15,185 bases of DNA from an uncultured Clostridia bacterium (GCA_934154515.1 CAKPGD010000029.1:1-15185); one strand, 5' to 3'; counted from the first letter of the stretch, positions 6,646 to 13,527 are shown. Notes: generated from the letters alone by a model not told the origin. Numbers and translations: made by a program.

Positions 6646-7416
6646 TTATAATATTGTCAATACTTCTGGCTCATTTTCTGTAATTAAAATTGTATTTTCA
6701 TAATGTGCTGCATTTGTTCCATCTTCAGTAATGATTGTCCATCCGTCATCTAACATTAAAATATCTTCTTTTCCGTATATAACCATTGGCTCTATTGCTA
6801 GAGTCATGCCAGGTTCTAGTTTTATTCCTCTTCCTGTTTTTCCATAGTTTGGAATTCCTGGATCTTCATGCATACTTCTTCCTATTCCATGACCTTGAAA
6901 TTCTTTTACTACACTAAATCCGTTTTTTTCTACAAATTCTCCTATTGCATGGCTAACATCGCCTATTCTATTTCCTTTTTTTGCATATTTTATTCCTTCA
7001 AAAAATGCTTGTTTTGTTATATCTATTAGTCTTTGTGTTTCTTTGTCTGTTTTTCCTACTACATAAGTTCTTGCACAGTCTCCATTAAATCCATCTTTTA
7101 ATGCTACTAAGTCTATGCTTATTATATCTCCTTCTTTTAGTATTGCTCTTTTTGATGGTATTCCATGTATTACTTCATCATTTATTGATGCACATACTGA
7201 ACCTGGAAATGGTGGTACTCCTTTTTCTCCACTTGGATATCCTTTTTCCGCAGGAATTGCTCCATTTTCTCTCATTGTTCTTTCTGCTATTTTGTCTAAT
7301 TCCCATGTTGATATTCCTGGTCTTATTGCTTCTTCTACTGCTTTTTGTGCAAGTGCTGCTACACGGCAAGCTTCTCTCATTTTTACTATTTCTTGTTTTG
7401 ATTTTATTGTTACCAT
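6646..7416 (-). CDS. map: Methionine aminopeptidase, type I
   Basis: Removes the initiator methionine from new proteins in the cytoplasm. The 256-residue product carries all five metal ligands of the pita-bread fold: D102 (IDLVALKDGF), D113 (GDCARTY), H176 (FQGHGIGR), E209 (AIEPMV) and E240 (HYENTILITE), plus the substrate-contact H84 (EVIHGIP). Compared with Bacillus MetAP there are a few extra residues (about 62-69) before FPGSVCASI. Start 7416 is chosen because GAGGA lies 8 bases upstream and the family begins here; the frame is open to 7494 but that part is the A/T-rich promoter region. It follows adk, with a hairpin and promoter candidate between them. Confidence 0.98.
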   Translation of the reverse strand: MVTIKSKQEIVKMREACRVAALAQKAVEEAIRPGISTWELDKIAERTMRENGAIPAEKGYPSGEKGVPPFPGSVCASINDEVIHGIPSKRAILKEGDIISIDLVALKDGFNGDCARTYVVGKTDKETQRLIDITKQAFFEGIKYAKKGNRIGDVSHAIGEFVEKNGFSVVKEFQGHGIGRSMHEDPGIPNYGKTGRGIKLEPGMTLAIEPMVIYGKEDILMLDDGWTIITEDGTNAAHYENTILITENEPEVLTIL

Positions 7417-7462
7417 TTTTTTATTCCTCTTTTCTAATAACACTTTTAAAACACTAACTTTA

Positions 7463-7471
7463 ATTATAACA
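7463..7471 (-). promoter_or_regulatory. Extended -10 promoter candidate for map
   Basis: Minus-strand TGTTATAAT is a perfect TATAAT with the TGn extension that can replace a good -35; the bases 17 upstream (TTTATT, inside the adjacent hairpin) are a poor -35. It would start a leader of roughly 40 bases before the map ATG. Confidence 0.55.
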
Positions 7472-7472
7472 C

Positions 7473-7508
7473 AAAAACTAGAAAAAATAAACATTTTTTC
7501 TAGTTTTT
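7473..7508 (-). terminator. Perfect 16-bp hairpin between adk and map (probable terminator)
   Basis: 7473-7488 and 7493-7508 are exact reverse complements around a four-base loop (AACA on the plus strand). The stem is A on one side and T on the other apart from a central CTAG, so in minus-strand RNA its 3' arm is itself U-rich (UUUUUUCUAGUUUUU). It begins 17 bases after the adk stop. It resembles an A-tract/T-tract terminator and could work in either direction. The low G+C stem leaves strength uncertain. Confidence 0.55.
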
Positions 7509-7525
7509 TCTTGTTTATACTATAA

Positions 7526-8191
7526 TTAATTATTCTTTAAATATTCTTCTACTTCTTTTGCTACATCTTCTGATGTTTTTCCTGAATGTATGTTTAATTT
7601 TACAGCATATAATAAATCTTGTTTTTTATAGTATTCTACAAGTTTTTCTGATGTTTCGTGGTAAGTTGATAAACGTTGCTTTACGGTTTCTATTTTATCG
7701 TCTTGTCTTTGTATTAGTTTGCTTCCACAATTATCACATATTCCATCTTGTTTTGGCTTTCTAAATTCTAGGTTATATACTTCCCTACAATCATTGTTTG
7801 AACATACTCTTCTTTTTACAATTCTGTCGATTATGTCTTGATCTGATAATCTTAGTTCTACTGCTATATCTATTTTTTTATTTTTATTTTTTAGAAACTC
7901 ATTTAGTTCTTCTGCTTGCACTACTGTTCTTGGAAATCCATCTAATATTACTCCATTTTTACAGTCTGGTTCTGATAGTCTTTTTTCTACTAGCTCTATC
8001 GCTAAATTGTCTGGTACTAAATTTCCTTTTGATACATATTCATCTATTTTCTTTCCTATTTCTCCTGCTCTTTTTATATAGCTTCTAAATAGTTCTCCAC
8101 TTGATATATGTATTATTCCTAACCTTTCTGATAGCATTTTTCCTACTGTTCCTTTTCCTGATCCAGGTTTTCCTAACATTACTATATACAT
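7526..8191 (-). CDS. adk: Adenylate kinase (zinc-lid type)
   Basis: Interconverts ATP + AMP and 2 ADP in the cytoplasm. The 221-residue product has the P-loop GKPGSGKGT (7-15), the AMP-site stretch HISSGELFRS, DGFPRT (84-89), and a long LID with four cysteines: C130, C135, C152 and C155. The first pair is C-x4-C (VCSNNDCREVYN) rather than the C-x2-C of Bacillus kinases, a two-residue insertion; the second is CDNC. R-x-DD (QRQDD) follows. AGAAGGAGG lies 6 bases before the ATG. It stands between secY and map as in many Gram-positives, but the secY terminator and a local promoter suggest it is transcribed at least partly on its own. Confidence 0.98.
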   Translation of the reverse strand: MYIVMLGKPGSGKGTVGKMLSERLGIIHISSGELFRSYIKRAGEIGKKIDEYVSKGNLVPDNLAIELVEKRLSEPDCKNGVILDGFPRTVVQAEELNEFLKNKNKKIDIAVELRLSDQDIIDRIVKRRVCSNNDCREVYNLEFRKPKQDGICDNCGSKLIQRQDDKIETVKQRLSTYHETSEKLVEYYKKQDLLYAVKLNIHSGKTSEDVAKEVEEYLKNN

Positions 8192-8216
8192 ATTTTGCCT
8201 CCTTCTATTGTTCTCT

Positions 8217-8245
8217 ACTATAGTATATCAGTTTTTTTTCAATAA
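8217..8245 (-). promoter_or_regulatory. Promoter candidate for adk
   Basis: Minus-strand TTATTG (8240-8245) and TATAGT (8217-8222) are 17 bases apart, about 25 bases before the adk ATG. Both hexamers are imperfect. The rest of the 270-base secY-adk gap is very A/T-rich, and further TATAAT-like sequences lie upstream, so the true start site is uncertain. Confidence 0.35.
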
Positions 8246-8354
8246 GTATACATATTTGCTTATTTTTTGTTATTTTTTATTGTACTCTGCTAATTCCGTG
8301 TTATAATTGTATTATATTGTTTTATGTAACTTATTAAATTATTTAAATTATATC

Positions 8355-8397
8355 TATATTAGATTAAACTGTATTAAATATATTATATTAGATTAAA
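8355..8397. repeat. 14-bp direct repeat pair in the secY-adk gap
   Basis: TATATTAGATTAAA occurs exactly twice, at 8355-8368 and 8384-8397, 29 bases apart. It may be a local duplication or a pair of protein sites; the low complexity of the region weakens either reading. Apart from this, the secY terminator and the adk promoter, I see nothing in this 270-base gap. Confidence 0.4.
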
Positions 8398-8420
8398 ACA
8401 GATATACTCTTAAAATATAA

Positions 8421-8455
8421 TAAAAAAATAGATGCTATAAGCATCCATTTTTTAT
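8421..8455 (-). terminator. Terminator after secY
   Basis: On the minus strand GATGC/GCATC pair around a five-base loop (8431-8445), with an A-run before and a run of seven T (8428-8422) after. The flanking A and T runs can extend the stem. It begins about 15 bases past the secY stop and closes the spc cluster. Confidence 0.75.
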
Positions 8456-8461
8456 TATATT

Positions 8462-9778
8462 TTATTCTAAGAATCCTTTGTAATGTCTCATTACAAGTTG
8501 TGATTCTAATTGTTGTACTGTTTCTAATGCTACACCAACTACGATTAATATTGATGTTCCTCCAAATGCTAGATTTAAACTTGTAAATCTTAATAGCATT
8601 GGAATTACAGCGATTACTGCTAAGAATAGTCCTCCAAATAATGTTAATTTTGAGATTATTGAAGCTAAGTAATCTGTTGTTGGTTTTCCAGCTCTTATTC
8701 CTGGTATGAATCCACCATTTTTCTTTATGTTGTTTGATACTTCTGCTGGATTGAATGTAGCATAAGTATAGAAATATGTGAATCCTAATATTAATAGTAA
8801 ATATACTATGGCATTTGTTATTGAATATCCAACTGGAACATTTGATGTTGATGTTGCAATTGAAAATTTATATACTCCTGCCCAGAATCCTGTTTGTGTA
8901 GCTATATCTTTAGCAAACATTTGAATAATCATTGCAGGGAATGTCATAAATGAAGAAGCAAAGATTACAGGCATAACTCCTGCCATTACTAGTTTTAATG
9001 GAATATGTGTATTTTGTGCTCCTACCATTTTTCTTCCTACTACTCTTTTTGAGTATTGTACTGGTACTCTACGTTCAGCTTGTTGTACAAATACAACTCC
9101 TGCTACTAATATTATAGCTCCTATAATTATTGCTATTGCTATTAGTAATCCTGTTGTAGAGAAACCTGCTGTTGTAAATACTAAGTTCCATATAGTTGTT
9201 ACAGCACTTGGTAAACCTGCTACTATACCGACAAAGATAAGCATTGATATACCATTACCTATACCTTTTGCAGTAATTTGGTCTCCAAGCCACATTAATA
9301 ATGCTGTTCCTGCCATTAATGAAATAACTACTGTTGCTCCTGTCCAGAAGCTTTTATCAATAAATATTCCTGAAGAACGATATGATAAATAAATTCCAAG
9401 TCCTTCTATAAATGCTAATAATATTGTTAGCAATTTTGTATATTTGTTAATTTTTGTTCTTCCTTCTTCTCCGCCTTCTTTAGTTAATTTTTCTAATGCA
9501 GGAATTACCATTCCTAATAATTGAATTACTATTGAAGCTGTAATATATGGGCTGATTGACATCGCAAATATAGATAATCTTGAGAAAGCTCCTCCTGAGA
9601 TTAAATCTATTAATGATGCCATTCCTTGACCACTAAAAGCTTCTGCTAACTGGAATGCGTCTACTCCAGGTACAGTTATGTAACATCCTAATCTAAACAC
9701 TACTATTAGAATTAAAGTATATAATAATCTTTTTCTAACATCTGGTGTTTTTAAAGCATTTTTTAATGTCTTAAACAA
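8462..9778 (-). CDS. secY: Protein translocase subunit SecY
   Basis: SecY is the channel of the Sec translocon in the cytoplasmic membrane, partnered by SecE and SecG and driven by SecA or the ribosome. The 438-residue product is full length with about ten membrane segments; the first follows the basic cytoplasmic start MFKTLKNALKTPDVRKRLLY. Conserved elements include MSISPYITASIVIQLL (plug and TM2 region), the cytoplasmic loop QQAERRVPVQYSKRVVGRKM, and the ribosome/SecA-binding loop NNIKKNGGFIPGIRAGKPTT. The start is TTG at 9778, directly abutting the rplO TAG stop; GAGGTGA lies 5 bases upstream inside rplO, implying translational coupling. Confidence 0.99.
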   Translation of the reverse strand: MFKTLKNALKTPDVRKRLLYTLILIVVFRLGCYITVPGVDAFQLAEAFSGQGMASLIDLISGGAFSRLSIFAMSISPYITASIVIQLLGMVIPALEKLTKEGGEEGRTKINKYTKLLTILLAFIEGLGIYLSYRSSGIFIDKSFWTGATVVISLMAGTALLMWLGDQITAKGIGNGISMLIFVGIVAGLPSAVTTIWNLVFTTAGFSTTGLLIAIAIIIGAIILVAGVVFVQQAERRVPVQYSKRVVGRKMVGAQNTHIPLKLVMAGVMPVIFASSFMTFPAMIIQMFAKDIATQTGFWAGVYKFSIATSTSNVPVGYSITNAIVYLLLILGFTYFYTYATFNPAEVSNNIKKNGGFIPGIRAGKPTTDYLASIISKLTLFGGLFLAVIAVIPMLLRFTSLNLAFGGTSILIVVGVALETVQQLESQLVMRHYKGFLE

Positions 9779-10213
9779 CTATATCACCTCTGTCTTTCCA
9801 CCTAAAGCTTCGATTGCTTCTTGAGCTTTTTTAGTGAATCTTACAGCTTTAACAGTTAGTTTTTTCTCTAATTTACCAGTTGCAAGGATTACGATACCAT
9901 CATTTGCTTTTGAAATGATTCCGTCAGCTATTAAACTTTCAGCTGTAACTTCTTCTGTTGTAGCTTTGTTAAGCATTGTTAAAGTTACTTCTGTATAATT
10001 TTTAGCATGAATGTTTGTAAATCCTCTTTTTGGTAATCTTCTATATAATGGTGTTTGACCACCTTCAAATCCACGTCTAACTCCGCCACCTGATCTTGCT
10101 TTTTGTCCTTTATGACCTCTACCAGATGTTTTTCCTAGACCTGAACCTACTCCACGTCCTACTCTTTTCTTTGTTTCTGTTTTTTGTGCTGGTTTTAATT
10201 CGTCTAATTTCAT
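9779..10213 (-). CDS. rplO: 50S ribosomal protein uL15
   Basis: uL15 is a late-assembling 50S protein with a long basic N-terminal extension through 23S rRNA. The 144-residue product starts MKLDELKPAQ, has the glycine/arginine-rich part (GRGVGSGLGKTSGRGHKGQK), RRGFEGGQTPLYRRLPKRGF and a globular C-terminal domain. Start 10213 is chosen because GGAGGTG (10225-10231) lies just upstream and homologues begin here; the frame extends to 10255 through non-conserved sequence. It follows rpsE after 165 bases with no rpmD between. Confidence 0.98.
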   Translation of the reverse strand: MKLDELKPAQKTETKKRVGRGVGSGLGKTSGRGHKGQKARSGGGVRRGFEGGQTPLYRRLPKRGFTNIHAKNYTEVTLTMLNKATTEEVTAESLIADGIISKANDGIVILATGKLEKKLTVKAVRFTKKAQEAIEALGGKTEVI

Positions 10214-10276
10214 TTTCGAGATTACACCTCCTTGTTTTTTATAATGTATAATCATTCGTTATTCATTATGTGTTTT

Positions 10277-10306
10277 ATTATATCTTATACTTAATGAGAT
10301 AATCAA
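10277..10306 (-). promoter_or_regulatory. Internal promoter candidate before rplO-secY
   Basis: Minus-strand TTGATT (10301-10306) and a perfect TATAAT (10277-10282) are 18 bases apart. They lie in the long rpsE-rplO gap where rpmD would normally be, and would give a leader of about 57 bases. The A/T-rich setting raises the chance of a false match. Confidence 0.45.
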
Positions 10307-10345
10307 TAGTAATTTAAAAATATTTATAAATATTTTAATTTTTTA

Positions 10346-10390
10346 TAATTATAATATATCTAGTTATAATATATCTAATTATAATATATC
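10346..10390 (-). repeat. Three tandem 15-bp repeats spanning the rpsE stop codon
   Basis: Three contiguous copies (10390-10376, 10375-10361, 10360-10346) read GATATATTATAAYTA on the minus strand; copies one and three are identical, copy two differs at one base. The first copy contains the last three rpsE codons (Asp-Ile-Leu) and the TAA stop. Since 15 is a multiple of three, each copy repeats DIL-stop in frame. This looks like slippage duplication at the gene's end. Confidence 0.9.
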
Positions 10391-10870
10391 TTCTACTTTC
10401 TTACCTCTTTTTGCAGCTACTTGTTCAATAGTTTGCATTGATTTTAATCCTTCTATTGTAGCATATACTACGTTTCTTGGATTGTTTGTTCCTAAAACTT
10501 TAGTACGGATATCTCTGTATCCTGCAAGTTCTAGAACTGGTCTTACACTACCACCAGCTATAAGTCCAGTACCTTCTGCAGCTGGTTTTAGCATTACAGT
10601 AGCACTACCGAATTTTCCAAAATATTCGTGTGGTATTGATGTTCCTACGATTGGAACTTCTATTAAATTCTTCTTAGCATCTTCAATTGCTTTTTTGATT
10701 GCATCTGGAACTTCTGCTGCTTTTCCATTTCCTACACCTACGTGTCCTGCTTCGTCTCCAACAACAACAACTGCGCTAAATCTAAAAGTTCTACCACCTT
10801 TAACAACTTTTGCAACTCTGTTAATAGCAACAACTTTTTCTTTTAATTCAGATGTATTTTCTGTTTGCAC
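10379..10870 (-). CDS. rpsE: 30S ribosomal protein uS5
   Basis: uS5 lies at the mRNA entry site and affects decoding accuracy. The 163-residue product has the double-stranded RNA-binding N-terminal domain (AINRVAKVVKGGRTFRFSAV, VVGDEAGHVGVGNGKAAEVP) and the C-terminal ribosomal fold (GTGLIAGGSVRPVLELAGYR, then TKVLGTNNPRNVVYATIEGL). The start is GTG at 10870 with AGGAGG 9-10 bases upstream; no nearby in-frame ATG exists. Upstream is a 146-base gap holding a strong hairpin. The stop codon lies in the first of three 15-bp repeats, so the end of the gene has been locally duplicated. Confidence 0.98.
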   Translation of the reverse strand: MQTENTSELKEKVVAINRVAKVVKGGRTFRFSAVVVVGDEAGHVGVGNGKAAEVPDAIKKAIEDAKKNLIEVPIVGTSIPHEYFGKFGSATVMLKPAAEGTGLIAGGSVRPVLELAGYRDIRTKVLGTNNPRNVVYATIEGLKSMQTIEQVAAKRGKKVEDIL

Positions 10871-10910
10871 TTTAAATTTTCCTCCTTTTCCACTAGATAT
10901 TAGATGTTGG

Positions 10911-10948
10911 ATGTTAGGTTGTAGATATCTTAATATCTAAACCTACAT
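10911..10948 (-). promoter_or_regulatory. Hairpin in the rplR-rpsE gap
   Basis: In minus-strand RNA, 10948-10911 folds with 16 pairs (ATGT/ACAT, AGGTT/AACCT, TAGATAT/ATATCTA), two single-base bulges and a TAAG loop. It lies 41 bases upstream of the rpsE GTG and about 20 bases upstream of its ribosome-binding site. No T-run follows, so termination is unlikely; a protein-binding or RNA-processing site is possible. Confidence 0.5.
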
Positions 10949-11016
10949 TCCTATTCTAATTCTATTTTCTTGTATTATAGGTTTTCCATTAACTTTTTCT
11001 TACTTTCAACCTTTTA

Positions 11017-11376
11017 TTAGAATTCAAGTCCTGCTTCTCTAGCAGCTTCTGCTAATTCTTTTACAACACCGTGGTATATATATCCACCTCTGTCATATAC
11101 AACATTTTTAATATTTTTTTCTAAAGCTCTTTTTGCAACTAAAGCTCCTACTTCTTTTGCAGCTTCTTTATTTGCATGTTTTGTTTTTACTTCTTTGTCT
11201 AATGTAGAAGCACTAACTAATGTTTTTTGATTAACATCATCTATTATTTGTACAAATAAGTTTTTATTACTTCTATATACACATAATCTTGGGCATTCTG
11301 AAGTTCCACTTATTTTTCTACGTACTCTTATATGTCTTCTTTCTCTTTCTGTTTTTCTATCTACTTTTGAAATCAT
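11017..11376 (-). CDS. rplR: 50S ribosomal protein uL18
   Basis: uL18 binds 5S rRNA with uL5 to form the central protuberance. The 119-residue product is full length: a basic N-terminus (KTERERRHIRVRRKISGT), PRLCVYRSNKNLFVQIIDD, and the conserved end YDRGGYIYHGVVKELAEAAR then EAGLEF. GGAG lies 7 bases before the ATG. It is 55 bases after rplF. Confidence 0.99.
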   Translation of the reverse strand: MISKVDRKTERERRHIRVRRKISGTSECPRLCVYRSNKNLFVQIIDDVNQKTLVSASTLDKEVKTKHANKEAAKEVGALVAKRALEKNIKNVVYDRGGYIYHGVVKELAEAAREAGLEF

Positions 11377-11431
11377 TTTATTACTCCTTTCTTAAATTAG
11401 TTTTTGCCAATTTAAATTTTGTAATTATATT

Positions 11432-11971
11432 TTATTTTTTACCAGCTTTACCTTCTTTTCTTCTAATATGTTCATCAGAATATTTAATACCTTTTCCATG
11501 GTAAACTTCTGGTGGTCTTTTTGTTCTTACAACTGCTGCTGTTTGACCAACAACTTCTTTATCAATTCCTCTTACTATAATTGTATTAGCATTTGGAACA
11601 TCAAATGTAATTCCTTCTGGTTCTTCCATTTCTACTGGATGTGAGTAACCTAAGTTCATTACTAATTTATTTCCTTGTTTTTGTGCTCTATATCCAACAC
11701 CAACTATTTGTAATTCTTTTTTGTATTCGTTTAGAACACCTTCTATCATGTTGCTAATTAATGTTCTTGTTAATCCATGTAAGCTTCTGTTTTCAGCTTC
11801 GTCATTTGGTCTTGTAACTTTTATTACATTTCCATCTATAGCAACTGTCATATTTTTATGGATATCTCTTTCTAATGTTCCTTTAGGTCCTTTTACTGTT
11901 AAGTGTTGTCCATCTAATTTTACTTCAACACCTTCTGGTACAGTAATAGGTTTATTTCCTATTCTTGACAT
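11432..11971 (-). CDS. rplF: 50S ribosomal protein uL6
   Basis: uL6 binds 23S rRNA near the sarcin-ricin loop and factor-binding site. The 179-residue product has the two repeated alpha/beta domains: the first begins MSRIGNKPITVPEGVEV and contains LTVKGPKGTL; the second contains the YRAQKQGNKLVMNLGYSHPV region, and the conserved tail RPPEVYHGKGIKYSDEHIRR then KEGKAGKK. GGAGG lies 8-9 bases before the ATG. It is 24 bases after rpsH. Confidence 0.99.
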   Translation of the reverse strand: MSRIGNKPITVPEGVEVKLDGQHLTVKGPKGTLERDIHKNMTVAIDGNVIKVTRPNDEAENRSLHGLTRTLISNMIEGVLNEYKKELQIVGVGYRAQKQGNKLVMNLGYSHPVEMEEPEGITFDVPNANTIIVRGIDKEVVGQTAAVVRTKRPPEVYHGKGIKYSDEHIRRKEGKAGKK

Positions 11972-11995
11972 GATTTGTTTCCTCCTTCTTTAATA

Positions 11996-12394
11996 TTACC
12001 AAACGTAAGCTAGAACTTCTCCTCCTAGTCCTTCTGCTCTTGCTTCTTTGTCTGTTTTAATTCCTTTTGATGTAGAAATTAAAGCTATTCCTAAACCATT
12101 TAATACTTTAGGTAATTCATCTTTAGATGCATATACTCTTAGTCCTGGTTTACTAATTCTTTTTATTCCATCAATTACTCTTGCACCTTTTTCATCATAT
12201 TTTAATGTTATTCTTATGATACCTTGAGTATTGTCTTTTATTTCTTCAAAAGATTTTATATATCCTTCTTCAAATAATATTTTAGCTATAGCTAGTTTCA
12301 TATTTGATGCAGGTATATCAACAGTTTTATGTTTTGAACTGTTTGCGTTTCTAATTCTTGTTAGCATATCTGCTATTGGATCAGTTGTATTCAA
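11996..12394 (-). CDS. rpsH: 30S ribosomal protein uS8
   Basis: uS8 binds the central domain of 16S rRNA early in assembly; in E. coli it is the translational repressor of the spc operon. The 132-residue product starts TDPIADMLTRIRNANSSKH after the first residues and ends with the RNA-binding signature STSKGIKTDKEARAEGLGGE then VLAYVW. The start codon is TTG at 12394 with AGGAGG about 11 bases upstream; no better ATG is near. I did not find a clear copy of the E. coli S8-binding helix near rplE in this sequence. Confidence 0.98.
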   Translation of the reverse strand: MNTTDPIADMLTRIRNANSSKHKTVDIPASNMKLAIAKILFEEGYIKSFEEIKDNTQGIIRITLKYDEKGARVIDGIKRISKPGLRVYASKDELPKVLNGLGIALISTSKGIKTDKEARAEGLGGEVLAYVW

Positions 12395-12443
12395 TTTAAA
12401 CTTACCTCCTTTTTTACTTATCTTGTTTTAGTTTTTTACTATA

Positions 12444-12629
12444 TTACCAGCTTGCTTTTTTTACTCCTGGTATTTCACCTTTATGTGCTAATTCTCTAAA
12501 GCATACACGGCATATACCATATTTTCTTATATAAGCATGTGGTCTTCCACAGATTTTGCATCTGTTATATTCTCTTGTCTTGTATTTTTGATCTCTTTGT
12601 TGTTTTACTTTTAAAGATTTCTTAGCCAT
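12444..12629 (-). CDS. rpsN: 30S ribosomal protein uS14, zinc-binding type Z
   Basis: uS14 is a 30S head protein. At 61 residues this is the short zinc form, with ligands C24-x2-C27 (CKICGRPH) and C40-x2-C43 (CRVCFRELAH), ending GEIPGVKKASW. The longer zinc-free paralogue made by some Bacillota under zinc shortage is not in this window. GGAG lies 7 bases before the ATG. It sits 21 bases after rplE. Confidence 0.99.
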   Translation of the reverse strand: MAKKSLKVKQQRDQKYKTREYNRCKICGRPHAYIRKYGICRVCFRELAHKGEIPGVKKASW

Positions 12630-12650
12630 TGGCTTTCTCCTTTCTTACTA

Positions 12651-13190
12651 TTAACTTCTAAAAGGCATACCTAATAATGTTAATAATTCTCTTGCTTCTT
12701 CGTCAGTCTTAGCTGTTGTTACGAAGATTATATCCATACCTCTTACCTTGTCTACTTTATCATATTCGATTTCAGGGAATATTAATTGTTCCTTAACACC
12801 CATAGAGTAATTTCCTCTACCGTCAAATGAATTTTTAGATACTCCTCTAAAATCTCTAACTCTTGGAAGTGCTACATTAAATAGTTTGTATGCAAAATCA
12901 TACATTTTTCCACTTCTTAATGTAACTTTACATCCCATATTTACACCTTCTCTTATTTTGAAAGCAGCTATAGCTTTCTTTGCTTTTGTAACGATAGGTG
13001 CTTGACCTGTAATTAATTTTATATCATTCATAGCATTTTCTAATGATTTTGGGTTATCTTTGATATCTCCTAAACCAACGTTAATTACTATTTTTTCTAA
13101 TTTTGGAACTTCCATTATTGATTTATAGTTAAATTTCTTCATCATTGCTGGAACAACTTCGTTTATGTATTGTTCTTTTAATATTTCCAT
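12651..13190 (-). CDS. rplE: 50S ribosomal protein uL5
   Basis: uL5 binds 5S rRNA and contacts P-site tRNA at the central protuberance. The 179-residue product has the family length, with VPKLEKIVINVGLGDIKDNP, TGQAPIVTKAKKAIAAFKIR, a loop carrying GVNMGCKVTLR, PRVRDFRGVSKNSFDGRGNY and the end DEEARELLTLLGMPFRS. GGAGG lies about 11 bases before the ATG. It is 28 bases after rplX. Confidence 0.99.
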   Translation of the reverse strand: MEILKEQYINEVVPAMMKKFNYKSIMEVPKLEKIVINVGLGDIKDNPKSLENAMNDIKLITGQAPIVTKAKKAIAAFKIREGVNMGCKVTLRSGKMYDFAYKLFNVALPRVRDFRGVSKNSFDGRGNYSMGVKEQLIFPEIEYDKVDKVRGMDIIFVTTAKTDEEARELLTLLGMPFRS

Positions 13191-13218
13191 GGTTTATTAA
13201 TCCTCCTTCCATAGTCTA

Positions 13219-13527
13219 TTATTTGATTTTCGCTCCGCATTTTTTGCAAACACGTACTTTTTCATCTTTTTCTATTTCGTAACCAATTCTTGCTGCTTTT
13301 CCGCATTTAGGGCAAACTACGTTTACTTTTGCTGCATGTATAGCGCATTCTACTGGTATAATTCCGCCTTCTTCACCTTGTTTTCTTGGTTTAACATGTT
13401 TTTTTCTTATATTAACACCTTTTACTATTATTTTGTTAGTTTTTGGTATTACTTCTAAAACTTCTCCAGTTTTTCCTTTATCATTTCCTGATAAAACTTT
13501 AACTGTATCACCTTTTCTTATTTTCAT
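13219..13527 (-). CDS. rplX: 50S ribosomal protein uL24 (cysteine-bearing form)
   Basis: uL24 starts 50S assembly and lies near the exit tunnel. The 102-residue product has the N-terminal KOW motif (MKIRKGDTVKVLSGNDKGKT) and a C-terminal four-cysteine ribbon: C72-x2-C75 (CPKCGK) and C94-x2-C97 (CKKCGAKIK); Bacillus subtilis uL24 lacks these. A further cysteine is at 61. Start 13527 is chosen because GAGGTG lies 9 bases upstream and homologues start MKI; the frame also allows GTG at 13539, but that GTG is part of the ribosome-binding site. The 99-base gap from rplN holds a small TGTCC/GGACA hairpin (13600-13612). Confidence 0.98.
   Translation of the reverse strand: MKIRKGDTVKVLSGNDKGKTGEVLEVIPKTNKIIVKGVNIRKKHVKPRKQGEEGGIIPVECAIHAAKVNVVCPKCGKAARIGYEIEKDEKVRVCKKCGAKIK

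Noticed and set aside
7417..7494. Extended N-terminus of methionine aminopeptidase (26 extra residues)
   Set aside because: The extension lies upstream of the GAGGA site, covers the promoter/hairpin region and is not part of the family; start set at 7416.
10214..10255. Extended N-terminus of uL15
   Set aside because: It runs through the GGAGGTG ribosome site; homologues begin at MKL, encoded at 10213.
10256..10378. Possible rpmD or a decayed rpmD remnant
   Set aside because: No uL30-like segment (for example IGxxxxQRxTLxxLGL) can be read in any minus-strand frame, and the stretch is full of stops.
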